Shown piece after piece: positions 33,916 to 42,640 of a stretch of 64,000 nucleotides of DNA (position 1 is its first letter; each line of letters starts with the position of its first letter). Source of the stretch: an uncultured Pseudomonadota bacterium (GTDB lineage Bacteria > Pseudomonadota > Gammaproteobacteria > Methylococcales > Methylomonadaceae); assembly GCA_903875455.1 (NCBI GenBank), contig CAIQWF010000154.1, positions 1 to 64,000 of the forward strand, read 5' to 3'. The position numbers were made by a program, and so were the translations under genes. Under the pieces are notes generated by a model. That model was not told the DNA's origin, searched no databases, and saw only the letters and a program-made list of their open reading frames with translations.

Positions 33916-33940
33916 ATGTGTGAAATAAAGCGAGAGAAGA

Positions 33941-34426
33941 ATGAAACAGGCTCCTGAGCATTTGCTAAACCTAATTGAACCTATCGTAACGGGTTTGGGT
34001 TATGAGTGCGTGGGGATTGAATATAACCCGCACCCTCAGCACGGTTTGTTACGAATTTATATCGATAAAGAAAACGGGGTTTTGGTGGATGATTGCAGCA
34101 AAGTCAGTCATCAAGTGAGCGGGGCTTTGGATGTTGAAGACCCGATTCAAGGCAATTATCAACTGGAAGTTTCTTCGCCTGGCACTAATCGCCCGTTGTT
34201 TAAAGTAACACAGTTTGAACAGTTTATTGGCAAAACAGTCACGGTTAATTTGTTTACGGCCATCAATGGTCGCCGCAAAATCACCGGACTGATTGAAAAA
34301 GTTGAAGGAGACATCGTTTTTCTTCAGGAAGCAGAACACGTTTTTGAAGTACCGTTTGCGGCAATGAGTAAAGCCCGTTTGGTGCCTGATTATTTACTCG
34401 AAAAAGGAGGTCGTGGTGGCAAATAA
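33941..34426 (+). CDS. rimP: Ribosome maturation factor RimP
   Basis: RimP helps assemble the 30S subunit. The 161-residue protein matches the family (IVTGLGYECVGIEYNPHPQ at about residues 14-32, LEVSSPGTNRPLFK at about 84-97), with an N-terminal RimP_N and C-terminal Sm-like domain. Its end overlaps the start of nusA by about ten bases, giving translational coupling. It is the first protein of the operon behind tRNA-fMet. Confidence 0.95.
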   Translation: MKQAPEHLLNLIEPIVTGLGYECVGIEYNPHPQHGLLRIYIDKENGVLVDDCSKVSHQVSGALDVEDPIQGNYQLEVSSPGTNRPLFKVTQFEQFIGKTVTVNLFTAINGRRKITGLIEKVEGDIVFLQEAEHVFEVPFAAMSKARLVPDYLLEKGGRGGK

Positions 34427-35930
34427 AGAAATTTTGTTAGTGGTTGATGTTTTTGCTAATGAAAAAGAAATAGACAAAAGCATCGTTTTTCAGGCAATGG
34501 AGTCTGCATTAGAAGCGGCAGCGGTCAAGCGCCACGAAAACCGGATTAAGGCGCGGGTTTCGATTAACCGTCAGACCGGCGACTATGACACTTTTAGACG
34601 TTGGGAAGTGGTCGCGGCAAATGACAAGATTGACGGTGATGTCGAATTTCCAGAATCGCAAATATTGCTGGAAGTTGCACAAATGGATAATCCGAACATT
34701 CAGGTCGGTGACTTTGTTGAAGAGCAAATCGAATCTGTGGCATTTTGCCGGATTGCCGCCCAAACTGCGAAACAGGTGATTATCCAAAAAATCCGCGAAG
34801 CAGAGCGCAATAAAATTGTGTTGGCCTACAAAAATCGGGTTGGTGAACTGATTACCGGCGTGGTGAAACGGATTGAAAAAGGCAGCGTGTATCTGGATTT
34901 AGGCGGTCATGTCGAGGCTTATATTGCCAAAGAAGACATGATTCCGAAAGAATCGGTGCGGGTCGGCGACAGAATTCGCGGCTATCTGAAAGACGTGCGT
35001 CCTGAAATTCGCGGGCCGCAACTGTTTGTCAGCCGCACGGCACCGGAGTTGTTGATTGCATTGTTCCGTCTGGAAGTGCCGGAAGTCGGTGAAGGCATGA
35101 TTCAGGTGATGGGTGCGGCGCGTGATCCTGGTTCGCGGGCAAAAATTGCCGTGAAAGGCAATGATCCGCGTTTGGATCCAGTCGGTGCCTGCGTTGGGAT
35201 GCGTGGTTCACGGGTGCAATCGGTGACTAATGAACTGGCAGGCGAGCGGATTGATATTATTTTATGGAATCCTAACGATGCCCAGTTTGTGATTAACGCC
35301 ATGTCACCGGCTGAAATTCAGTCCATTGTGGTGGATGAGGATAAGCACAGCATGGATGTTGCGGTCGCAACCGATAATCTGTCGCAGGCGATAGGCCGGG
35401 GCGGACAAAATGTGCGTCTGGCTACACAATTGACAGGCTGGGAACTGAATGTGCTCGATGCGGCAAAAGTAGAGCAGGATAGCGATGCCGCCACCCAAAA
35501 AATCATGCAAACTTTTATTGAGCAACTGGATGTTGACGAAGAAATTGCCGAAGTTTTGGCTGAAGTAGGTTTTACTACCGTTGAGGAAATTGCCTATGTT
35601 CCGGTCGATGAAATGCTGGAAATTGAAGGTTTTGATCTGGAACTGGTGGAAACTTTGAAAAGACGGGCCAAAGATTCGTTATTGATTAGCGCGATTGCTA
35701 CAGAGGAAAAAATCGAAAATGCAGAGCCGGCGGCCGATTTATTGAATATGGAAGGCATGGACAGCGATTTGGCTTATGAATTGGCGGCTCAGGGCATTGT
35801 CACCATGGATGATTTGGCAGAATTGGCAATTGATGACTTGCTGGATTTTACGGGAATGGACCAAGAACGAGCCAGTGCGTTGATTATGAAAGCGCGTGAG
35901 CCGTGGTTTGCAACGGAACAGAATACATAG
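34416..35930 (+). CDS. nusA: Transcription termination/antitermination factor NusA
   Basis: NusA binds RNA polymerase and modulates pausing, termination and antitermination. The 504-residue protein has the N-terminal polymerase-binding domain (FANEKEIDKSIVFQAMESA), S1 (about residues 135-200), KH1 and KH2 domains (GACVGMRGSRVQSVTNEL and GRGGQNVRLATQLTGW), and two acidic C-terminal AR1/AR2 repeats as in gammaproteobacteria. The Shine-Dalgarno sequence AGGAGG (34405-34410) sits five bases before the GTG at 34416; another in-frame GTG at 34413 is too close to it. A start of GTG is thus used. It overlaps rimP. Confidence 0.96.
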   Translation: MANKEILLVVDVFANEKEIDKSIVFQAMESALEAAAVKRHENRIKARVSINRQTGDYDTFRRWEVVAANDKIDGDVEFPESQILLEVAQMDNPNIQVGDFVEEQIESVAFCRIAAQTAKQVIIQKIREAERNKIVLAYKNRVGELITGVVKRIEKGSVYLDLGGHVEAYIAKEDMIPKESVRVGDRIRGYLKDVRPEIRGPQLFVSRTAPELLIALFRLEVPEVGEGMIQVMGAARDPGSRAKIAVKGNDPRLDPVGACVGMRGSRVQSVTNELAGERIDIILWNPNDAQFVINAMSPAEIQSIVVDEDKHSMDVAVATDNLSQAIGRGGQNVRLATQLTGWELNVLDAAKVEQDSDAATQKIMQTFIEQLDVDEEIAEVLAEVGFTTVEEIAYVPVDEMLEIEGFDLELVETLKRRAKDSLLISAIATEEKIENAEPAADLLNMEGMDSDLAYELAAQGIVTMDDLAELAIDDLLDFTGMDQERASALIMKAREPWFATEQNT

Positions 35931-35943
35931 GTAGGGGGCGAAA

Positions 35944-38739
35944 ATGAGTAATAAGACAGTACTAGAGTTAGCTGAAGCTTTCAAGATTTCACCTGAGCGT
36001 TTATTGGAGCAGTTGGCAGAGGCTGGTTTGAAGGTCAATGCCCCCGATGAAATTGTTGATGAAGAAGAACAAAGTCGGTTGTTGGCCCATTTGCGTAAAC
36101 GGCACGGCAAAGCGGAAGACGAGACAGGCACTGGTGCACCAACGCGGGTGACTCTGAAGCGTCGTCAGCAAACTGAGCTAAAACAGGCTTCTGTACCAGG
36201 CAGTTCTACTAAAGTGATTAAAGTGGAAGTGCGGAAGAAAAAAACCTTTATCAAGCGTGAAACACCTGAAACCGGTGAAAACAAGGAGCAACCTGTTATA
36301 GCAGAACAAGTAAAAGCAAAACCAGAACAAGCGCCGGTTGAAAAAACTGCAACTGTTGTTGAGACTGCCGCCGTTGAAAAAGCATCTGTGACCAAACCGG
36401 CAGAACAGCAACTGCCAGAAACAAAGCAAGCTTCAAAACCTGCAAAAACTGAACCGGAATTGTCTGAAGAGCAGGGCAAAGTTCAGGAGTTGTCTGCGCT
36501 GGAACAACAGAAAAAAGACGAAGAGCAAAAAGAGCGTGAACGCAAAGAACGCCTGGAAGAGTCTGTGCAAAGAAATGCCGAGAAAGTCAGGAAACAGGCA
36601 GAGGCTAAACAGCAAACCCTGCACAAGAAAAAGCAGGCTCCGCGCAAACCGGCAACTGAAAGCAGTCGCGCTGCTGCGCCTGTAACTCCGGCTCTGGTAC
36701 CGGCAAATGCCGGACGTTCCGCGCCTGCTCCACATGAAGGACGCTCCAATAAAGTCGCCGGTCATCGAGAGGCGCCGGTCCGGGAGACACCAAGTGGGAA
36801 GTCGGGAGGAAAAGGCGGTTTTTCAGGGCGTGGCTCAATGGCGATACTGGATGATTTTGCTGAACGCGAGATGGGAGCAGGACGCCGCTCGAAAAGCAAA
36901 AAGCCTAAGCAAAAAGCCCGAACCAATGGTCCAGTAACTGAAGCAAAACATCAGTTTGAAATGCCGGTTGCACCTTCCATAAAAGAAGTGACTGTACCTG
37001 AACATATAATGGTTTCGGAGTTAGCCCAAAAAATGAGTGTTAAAGTCGCCGAGGTGATTAAACACTTGATGAAGCTGGGGATGATGGCGACCATCAACCA
37101 GACTATCGACCAGGAAACTGCGGTGATTCTGGTTGAGGAAATGGGACATAAAGCCATTATGCAAAGTGATGATGATCTTGAGCAGGAAATGTTGGCAGCG
37201 GTGGAAAATGCGGTTGATGACAGAGAATTATTGCCGCGTGCCCCGATTGTCACCATTATGGGGCACGTTGACCACGGTAAAACCTCCTTGCTGGACTACA
37301 TTCGTAAAACCCGTGTCGCAGCAGGCGAGGCGGGCGGGATTACCCAGCATATCGGCGCGTATCAGGTTAAAACCGATCATGGCGCCGTGACTTTCTTGGA
37401 TACACCGGGACACGCGGCATTTACCGCAATGCGGGCGCGCGGTGCAGAAATCACTGACGTGGTTATCGTGGTGGTCGCTGCTGATGACGGGGTGATGCCG
37501 CAAACCAAAGAAGCGGTTGAACATGCCAGAGCTGCGAATGTGCCTATTATTGTCGCGATTAATAAAATTGATAAACCCGCTGCAAACCCTGACAAAGTGA
37601 TGCAGGAGTTGGCGAATATCAATGTCGTGGCAGAAGAATGGGGCGGTGATGTCCAGTTCCTGAAAATTTCCGCCAAAACCGGTGAAGGCGTTAATGAACT
37701 GATTGAGGCTTTGATTCTGCAATCGGAGATTCTGGAGCTAACAGCGCCGGTCGAAGGCAATGCTTCCGGCTTGGTGATTGAATCGCGTCTGGATAAAGGT
37801 CGCGGCGCAGTGGCAACTGTATTAGTACAAAAAGGCACTTTGAATAAAGGCGAGTTTGTATTGTGCGGACATGAATATGGGCGGGTTCGTGCCATGTTTA
37901 ATGAAACCGGAAAAGCCATAAAACATGCAGGACCTTGTGCGCCGGTAGAGATTTTGGGTTTATCAGGAACACCGAATGCAGGCGACCGTTTCATTGTGGT
38001 ACAAAATGAAAGAGTGGCGCGTGAGCTGGCAGAGCACCGCGAAGACAAGAGCAAAATCACCCGTCACGCAGCGCAACAAGCTTCAAAACTGGACGAAGTA
38101 TTCTCGAAAATGACCGCAGGTGAAACTGCCAGCGTGAATTTGGTGATTAAAACCGATGTGCAAGGTAGCTTGGAAGCCTTGCGTGGCGCGTTGGTGAATT
38201 TGTCCACGCCGGAAGTGGAAGTGAAATGTGTTTATGGTGGTGTTGGTGGCATTAACGAAAGTGATGCGAATCTGGCCTTAGCCTCCGGTGCGATTTTAAT
38301 GGGCTTCAACGTGCGTGCTGATGCCACTTCGCGTAAAGTGATTGAAGAAAAAGGCATTGATTTACATTATTACAGCATTATTTATGATGCGATAGATGAA
38401 GTTAAACGCGCGATTAGCGGGATGTTGGCACCAGACATTCATGAAAAAATTGTCGGTTTGGCCGAGGTGCGTGATGTATTCCGCTCGCCTAAATTCGGTT
38501 CAGTCGCCGGCTGTATGGTGGTTGACGGTTTCGTGAAACGGAACCTGCCGATTCGGGTGTTGCGTGACAACGTGGTGATTTTTGAAGGTCAGCTTGAGTC
38601 CTTACGACGTTATAAAGATGATGTTAGCGAAGTCAAAATGGGTACAGAGTGCGGTATCGGGGTGAAGAATTACAACGATGTTAAACCGGGAGATCAGATT
38701 GAAGTGTTTGAGCGTGTTGAAGTGAAGCGGGAAGTTTAG
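35944..38739 (+). CDS. infB: Translation initiation factor IF-2
   Basis: IF-2 is the GTPase that brings initiator tRNA to the 30S subunit. The 931-residue protein starts with an IF2-N domain ([20 protein letters not shown]), has a long low-complexity region rich in Lys, Glu, Ala and Gln (about 75-310), a second IF2-N, and the GTPase with G1 GHVDHGKTS (about 440-448), DTPGHAAF and NKID motifs, then domains II to IV. The length is usual for gammaproteobacteria with extended N terminus. It lies 13 bases after nusA and four before rbfA. Confidence 0.97.
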   Translation: MSNKTVLELAEAFKISPERLLEQLAEAGLKVNAPDEIVDEEEQSRLLAHLRKRHGKAEDETGTGAPTRVTLKRRQQTELKQASVPGSSTKVIKVEVRKKKTFIKRETPETGENKEQPVIAEQVKAKPEQAPVEKTATVVETAAVEKASVTKPAEQQLPETKQASKPAKTEPELSEEQGKVQELSALEQQKKDEEQKERERKERLEESVQRNAEKVRKQAEAKQQTLHKKKQAPRKPATESSRAAAPVTPALVPANAGRSAPAPHEGRSNKVAGHREAPVRETPSGKSGGKGGFSGRGSMAILDDFAEREMGAGRRSKSKKPKQKARTNGPVTEAKHQFEMPVAPSIKEVTVPEHIMVSELAQKMSVKVAEVIKHLMKLGMMATINQTIDQETAVILVEEMGHKAIMQSDDDLEQEMLAAVENAVDDRELLPRAPIVTIMGHVDHGKTSLLDYIRKTRVAAGEAGGITQHIGAYQVKTDHGAVTFLDTPGHAAFTAMRARGAEITDVVIVVVAADDGVMPQTKEAVEHARAANVPIIVAINKIDKPAANPDKVMQELANINVVAEEWGGDVQFLKISAKTGEGVNELIEALILQSEILELTAPVEGNASGLVIESRLDKGRGAVATVLVQKGTLNKGEFVLCGHEYGRVRAMFNETGKAIKHAGPCAPVEILGLSGTPNAGDRFIVVQNERVARELAEHREDKSKITRHAAQQASKLDEVFSKMTAGETASVNLVIKTDVQGSLEALRGALVNLSTPEVEVKCVYGGVGGINESDANLALASGAILMGFNVRADATSRKVIEEKGIDLHYYSIIYDAIDEVKRAISGMLAPDIHEKIVGLAEVRDVFRSPKFGSVAGCMVVDGFVKRNLPIRVLRDNVVIFEGQLESLRRYKDDVSEVKMGTECGIGVKNYNDVKPGDQIEVFERVEVKREV

Positions 38740-38742
38740 TGA

Positions 38743-39117
38743 ATGGCAAGAGAGTTTGGTCGTAGCGACCGCGTTTCTTCACAGATGCAAAAAGAGTTGG
38801 CGTATGTTCTGCAACGGGATATCGCCGACCCGCGTTTGGGGTTTATTACTATCAATGATGTTGAACTGACAAAGGATTTGGCGTATGCCAAGATTTATGT
38901 CACGGTGTTGAATGCGCAAGATGAAGGGGAAAAGAAAAAGCAGGTAAAACTGTTGAATGAACTTGCGCCGCAGATTCGGCATTTTGTCGCTAAACGGATG
39001 AAGTTGCGGCATATTTCAGAATTTCATTTTTATTATGATAATTCGTTTGATACCGGCATGAAGATTGATGCGTTGTTGAAGGAGTTGCCGAAATCTTCAA
39101 TGCCGAATGAGGAGTAA
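38743..39117 (+). CDS. rbfA: Ribosome-binding factor A
   Basis: RbfA matures the 16S 5' end during 30S assembly and cold adaptation. The 124-residue KH-like protein has MAREFGRSDRVSSQMQKELA, ITINDVELTKDLAYAKIYVT and LAPQIRHFVAKRMKLRHISE, all typical. It lies three bases after infB. truB would normally follow; here a set of toxin-antitoxin and nuclease genes intervenes. Confidence 0.96.
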   Translation: MAREFGRSDRVSSQMQKELAYVLQRDIADPRLGFITINDVELTKDLAYAKIYVTVLNAQDEGEKKKQVKLLNELAPQIRHFVAKRMKLRHISEFHFYYDNSFDTGMKIDALLKELPKSSMPNEE

Positions 39118-39122
39118 ATCTC

Positions 39123-39338
39123 ATGCAGGCTATCGAGTTAAATGTTCCAATAACACATCATCAAATTTTTTTACAATTGCCTGATACTGTTAAAGCGACT
39201 CATGCAAAAGTCATTGTGATGTTTGAAGATAAAAAAGAATGGGATAGTTTCTTTCTTTCTAATCAAGGGGTCAGCGATGATTTTATGGCGGAAAGGGCTG
39301 AACAAACTGAATCTGTAAGAGAGTCGTTTGATGCTTAA
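39123..39338 (+). CDS. VapB-like antitoxin
   Basis: The 71-residue protein pairs with the VapC gene three bases downstream. The N-terminal half (IELNVPITHHQIFLQLPDTV) looks like a small beta domain and the C-terminal part (VSDDFMAERAEQTES) is the toxin-binding tail common in VapB-like partners. No clear AbrB signature is present, so the DNA-binding class is uncertain. It starts five bases after rbfA and so joins the nusA-infB operon. Identification rests chiefly on size and partner. Confidence 0.72.
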   Translation: MQAIELNVPITHHQIFLQLPDTVKATHAKVIVMFEDKKEWDSFFLSNQGVSDDFMAERAEQTESVRESFDA

Positions 39339-39341
39339 TAT

Positions 39342-39731
39342 ATGTTGGATACCAACATTGCAATTTATGTGATTAAACGCCGTCCTGTTGAAATACGGGA
39401 TACATTTAATCAGCATAGCGGTCAACTGTGTATTTCAAGTATTACATTGGCAGAATTGTTACACGGTGTCGAAAAAAGTGCGAAACCCGCCCATAATTTG
39501 CAACAGGTAGAAGATTTTGTTTCGCGTCTGAAAGTATTGGATTACAGCAAAAAAGCGGCGGCGCATTATGGCGATATTCGAGCGGTATTGGAAAAACAGG
39601 GTTTGTGTATTGGTGTGAATGATTTACATATTGCAGGTCATGCGCGAAGTGAAGGGCTTGTTTTAGTATCGAATAATTTACGAGAATTTGAGCGCGTTGC
39701 AGGGTTGCGATTAGAAAATTGGGCGTGTTGA
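39342..39731 (+). CDS. vapC: VapC toxin, tRNA(fMet)-type PIN ribonuclease
   Basis: The 129-residue PIN protein has the acidic triad D3 (MLDTN), E38 (ITLAELLHG) and D94 (GVNDLHIAGHA), and ends with VLVSNNLREFERV and LRLENW, the pattern of the VapC group that cuts initiator tRNA in the anticodon stem-loop, as shown in enteric bacteria. If active it would cleave tRNA-fMet, which heads this same operon. It is preceded by its likely antitoxin. Target specificity is inferred from family motifs. Confidence 0.87.
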   Translation: MLDTNIAIYVIKRRPVEIRDTFNQHSGQLCISSITLAELLHGVEKSAKPAHNLQQVEDFVSRLKVLDYSKKAAAHYGDIRAVLEKQGLCIGVNDLHIAGHARSEGLVLVSNNLREFERVAGLRLENWAC

Positions 39732-39797
39732 TTTGCCGAAATCTGACTGCATTGATGAGGAATAAAAATCTAATTTTTTAGTTTGAGGATTGTGCAA

Positions 39798-40016
39798 ATG
39801 AAAACAGTCACTTTAAAAATAGACAACAGTATTTACGAAAAGTTTTTCTGGTTGTTAGCGCATTTTTCAAAAAATGAAATTCGGATTTTGGAACAGTCAG
39901 ACTATGAAAGTGATGATGCGTATTTAAGGTCGAAAAACGGTATGGTGGAAAGCATCATACAGGCAAGAGCTGAACCCGATCATTTGGCTGTGAGTTTAGA
40001 AAACTTGGATTGGTAA
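39798..40016 (+). CDS. Antitoxin of a YoeB-type pair
   Basis: A 72-residue protein starting MKTVTLKIDNSIYEKFFWLL, with the DNA-binding half in front and an acidic toxin-binding tail ending HLAVSLENLDW. I chose the ATG at 39798; the earlier TTG at 39783 adds five residues without support. The stop TAA overlaps the ATG of the toxin (TAATG), the usual coupling of such pairs. The 65-base gap after vapC suggests its own promoter may exist. The family is not clearly recognisable; pairing is the main evidence. Confidence 0.7.
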   Translation: MKTVTLKIDNSIYEKFFWLLAHFSKNEIRILEQSDYESDDAYLRSKNGMVESIIQARAEPDHLAVSLENLDW

Positions 40017-40276
40017 TGTATACCGTTAAGTTTATGTCGCAAGCTCAGAAGGATGCTAAAAAGTTGTCTGCGCATGGCTTAAAAGATAAAGCTTTGAAGT
40101 TGCTGGAAATCATCAAGAAAAATCCGTTTCAATATCCGCCTGAGTATGAATTTTTAAAAGGAGATATGAAAGGTTTGATTAGTCGCCGCATTAATAAACA
40201 GCATCGGCTGGTTTATGAAGTGATTGAAAGTGAGGAGTTGATTAAAGTCTATCGGATGTGGACGCATTATGAATAA
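40016..40276 (+). CDS. YoeB/Txe-type mRNA interferase toxin
   Basis: The 86-residue toxin reads MYTVKFMSQAQKDAKKLS and has YEFLKGDMKGLISRRINKQH followed by RLVYEV and a terminal W-HYE, the pattern of the Txe/YoeB family, which cut mRNA at the ribosomal A site. The conserved arginine and C-terminal His-Tyr needed for cleavage are present. The ATG at 40016 overlaps the antitoxin stop. It is the second toxin-antitoxin pair inside the operon. Confidence 0.88.
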   Translation: MYTVKFMSQAQKDAKKLSAHGLKDKALKLLEIIKKNPFQYPPEYEFLKGDMKGLISRRINKQHRLVYEVIESEELIKVYRMWTHYE

Positions 40277-40318
40277 TCCTATTTTTAGTCAAGAAGAATG
40301 AGCCGATAATAAAAGTAA

Positions 40319-41194
40319 ATGGCACGAAAAAAAGCAAATAATGGCTTACCTACCTTTGATGAACTTCTAATTCCGACTGTTAAAGCTCTTCAAGAGCTTG
40401 GTGGTTCAGGCTCAATTGAAGAGATTAACAGCAAAGTTTATGTTATTGCTGAAATTTCCGATGAGATATTGCAAATTCCTCACGGGGAAGAAGGTTCTTT
40501 AAGTGAAGTTGATTATCGACTTGCATGGAGTAGAACCTATCTTAAAAAGTTTGGACTGCTTGAAAACTCATCACGAGGCATTTGGGCATTATCAAAAGCA
40601 AACATTGATACAACTAAACTTGATTCTATTGAAATTGCTAGGTCAGTCAGAGAACAAGAAAAATCAAAGCAGCCGCCAAAAACATCAACTGACAAAATAG
40701 AACTCGATGTTACAGAGGAAATTGATAACACCGAAGAATGGAAGCAACAATTACTTGAGATTCTTTACAACATAACGCCTGCTGCTTTTGAGCGATTATC
40801 ACAAAGGCTTTTAAGAGAAAGTGGTTTTTTTCAAGTTGAAGTGACAGGAAAAGTGGGTGATGGTGGAATTGATGGCAAAGGGATTGTTAGAGTTAGCGGT
40901 TTGTTAAGTTTTCATGTCATTTTTCAATGTAAGCGTTATAAAGGCTCTGTTTCACCCAGTCAAATTCGAGATTTTCGTGGTGCAATGCAAGGGCGGGCCG
41001 ATAAAGGATTAGTTATAACAACCGGCACATTTACCAGAGAGGCTATTAAAGAAGCAACTCGTGATGGTGCGCCGCCGATTGATTTAATAGACGGCGAAAT
41101 ACTTTGCGACAAATTGAAAGAACTAAAGCTTGGTGTAGAAACAAAACTCACTGAAACAGTTGACATAAAAAATGACTGGTTTAATGCTTTATGA
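40319..41194 (+). CDS. mrr: Mrr-type restriction endonuclease (type IV)
   Basis: The 291-residue protein has a winged-helix Mrr N-terminal domain (LIPTVKALQELGGSGSIEEI, about residues 17-36), a linker near 100-140, and an Mrr-catalytic PD-(D/E)XK domain with GDGGIDG (180-186) and FQCKRYKG (202-209), so the catalytic set is D185 and the QxK at 203-205. Mrr cuts methylated DNA of certain sequence contexts. It starts 42 bases after the toxin gene and its last codons overlap the start of truB (ATGA). It therefore can only be lost or altered together with translation of truB. Confidence 0.92.
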   Translation: MARKKANNGLPTFDELLIPTVKALQELGGSGSIEEINSKVYVIAEISDEILQIPHGEEGSLSEVDYRLAWSRTYLKKFGLLENSSRGIWALSKANIDTTKLDSIEIARSVREQEKSKQPPKTSTDKIELDVTEEIDNTEEWKQQLLEILYNITPAAFERLSQRLLRESGFFQVEVTGKVGDGGIDGKGIVRVSGLLSFHVIFQCKRYKGSVSPSQIRDFRGAMQGRADKGLVITTGTFTREAIKEATRDGAPPIDLIDGEILCDKLKELKLGVETKLTETVDIKNDWFNAL

Positions 41195-42105
41195 GCAAAC
41201 GCAAATCAGGCCTTGATGTTAATGGCATTATTTTATTGGATAAACGCTTGGGTGTTTCCTCTAATCGCGCTCTGCAAGAAGTGAGGCGATTATTTAATGC
41301 CAACAAAGCCGGACATACCGGCAGTTTAGACCCGTTAGCGACTGGGCTTTTACCACTGTGTTTTGGCGAAGCCACTAAAGTTTCAGGGATGATGCTTGAT
41401 GATGACAAACGCTATCAAGTTGAAATTCAGCTGGGCGTAATGACCGATACCGGCGATGCGGAAGGGCAAGTTTTGGAAACCAAACCTGTTCCCGAAATAT
41501 CACAGGAACAGTTAGCAGTTTGTTTAGCTCATTTTACCGGTGACATCGAGCAGGTACCGCCGATGTATTCAGCGTTAAAACATCAAGGGAAAAAACTCTA
41601 TGAGCTGGCACGAGAAGGCATTGAAGTTGAACGCAAAGCCAGAAAAATCAAGATTTTTGAAATAAAGCTGCTAGATTTTTCCACGCCGTTTTTAACGCTG
41701 GAAGTATTTTGCTCGAAAGGCACTTATATTCGCTCACTTGCCGAAGACATCGGCCATTATTTTGGTTGCGGTGGCACGGTAACTAAATTGCGGCGATTAC
41801 AGGCCGGACAGTTTCAAATTAGCAATGCTTATACGCTGGAACAATTAACGGCGATGGATGTGCAAACCTTGTTTTCTTGTCTGATTGCAGTCGATAAACC
41901 GTTAGAATTTATGCCAGTCGTATCGCTGTCCGCTGAACAATCAAAACTTATTCAGTTTGGACAAACCATCAGCATAAATCAGTCGCAACCTGGAATGGTC
42001 AGACTGTATCATGAAAATCTGTTTTTAGGATTGGGGGAAATCCTATTAAATGGTAAACTAGCCCCCAGAAAAATGTTTAATTTAAATAATGCTGATAAAA
42101 GTTAA
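41191..42105 (+). CDS. truB: tRNA pseudouridine synthase B (Psi55)
   Basis: TruB makes pseudouridine 55 in tRNA. The 304-residue protein has ILLDKRLGVSSNRALQEV and AGHTGSLDPLATGLLP (about residues 40-55), holding the catalytic Asp, and the later GTYIRSLAEDIGH motif. It usually follows rbfA directly; here it follows Mrr, with a four-base overlap. The length is normal. rpsO lies 114 bases downstream. Confidence 0.96.
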   Translation: MSKRKSGLDVNGIILLDKRLGVSSNRALQEVRRLFNANKAGHTGSLDPLATGLLPLCFGEATKVSGMMLDDDKRYQVEIQLGVMTDTGDAEGQVLETKPVPEISQEQLAVCLAHFTGDIEQVPPMYSALKHQGKKLYELAREGIEVERKARKIKIFEIKLLDFSTPFLTLEVFCSKGTYIRSLAEDIGHYFGCGGTVTKLRRLQAGQFQISNAYTLEQLTAMDVQTLFSCLIAVDKPLEFMPVVSLSAEQSKLIQFGQTISINQSQPGMVRLYHENLFLGLGEILLNGKLAPRKMFNLNNADKS

Positions 42106-42219
42106 TCACTTATCAACATTGCAAACCAACACTAAACTTCTACACCCTATTGTGGAGGTTGTGTCACAAAGTGCTACCCTTTTGGTAGTTTATTTTTATA
42201 TTTTATAGGGCTTAACAGA

Positions 42220-42489
42220 ATGCCATTTACCGCAGCACAAAAAAAAGCAGTTGTAGAACAATATCGTCAATCTGAAACCGATACCGGTTCTCCAGAAGTG
42301 CAAATTGCTTTATTAACCGCTCATATCACACATTTAGCACCGCATTTCGCCGCGCACAAAAAAGATCACCACTCACGTCGTGGTTTGTTACGCATGGTGA
42401 ATCAGCGTCGTAAAATGTTGGAATATTTAAAGAACAAAGACGTAAACCGTTACAAAGCGTTAATCGCCAGTTTAGGTTTGCGCAAATAA
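42220..42489 (+). CDS. rpsO: 30S ribosomal protein S15
   Basis: S15 binds the central domain of 16S rRNA. The 89-residue protein has [20 protein letters not shown] (about residues 21-40) and [18 protein letters not shown], all canonical. The 114-base leader after truB may host a promoter and autoregulatory pseudoknot; none is clear to me. A terminator follows. Confidence 0.98.
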   Translation: MPFTAAQKKAVVEQYRQSETDTGSPEVQIALLTAHITHLAPHFAAHKKDHHSRRGLLRMVNQRRKMLEYLKNKDVNRYKALIASLGLRK

Positions 42490-42495
42490 GACCTT

Positions 42496-42525
42496 AAAAA
42501 AACGGCACTGAAAAGTGCCGTTTTT
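42496..42525 (+). terminator. Terminator after rpsO
   Basis: AACGGCACT (42501-42509), loop GAAA, AGTGCCGTT (42514-42522), with a T5 tract (42521-42525) and preceding A7, form a nine-pair intrinsic terminator. In E. coli the rpsO-pnp boundary holds a similar, partly leaky terminator. Confidence 0.88.
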
Positions 42526-42550
42526 CGCATAAAGCCTGTCGTTTTTAAAA

Positions 42551-42582
42551 TTGACACCATTTCATTTTTTTTGGAATATAGT
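42551..42582 (+). promoter_or_regulatory. Candidate pnp promoter
   Basis: TTGACA (42551-42556) is a perfect -35. A fair -10 is either GAATAT at 42574 (17-base spacer) or TATAGT at 42577 (20 bases, too long). It would drive pnp on its own after the terminator. Confidence 0.5.
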
Positions 42583-42640
42583 CTGAAAACGATAGCAACA
42601 GAATCAAAATTTAACACATTAACCCAAAGGAAACTTAATA

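Noticed and set aside
37377-38060. Long open frame antisense to infB
   Set aside because: It lies wholly inside infB on the other strand, has no recognisable protein pattern, and follows from the codon use of infB.
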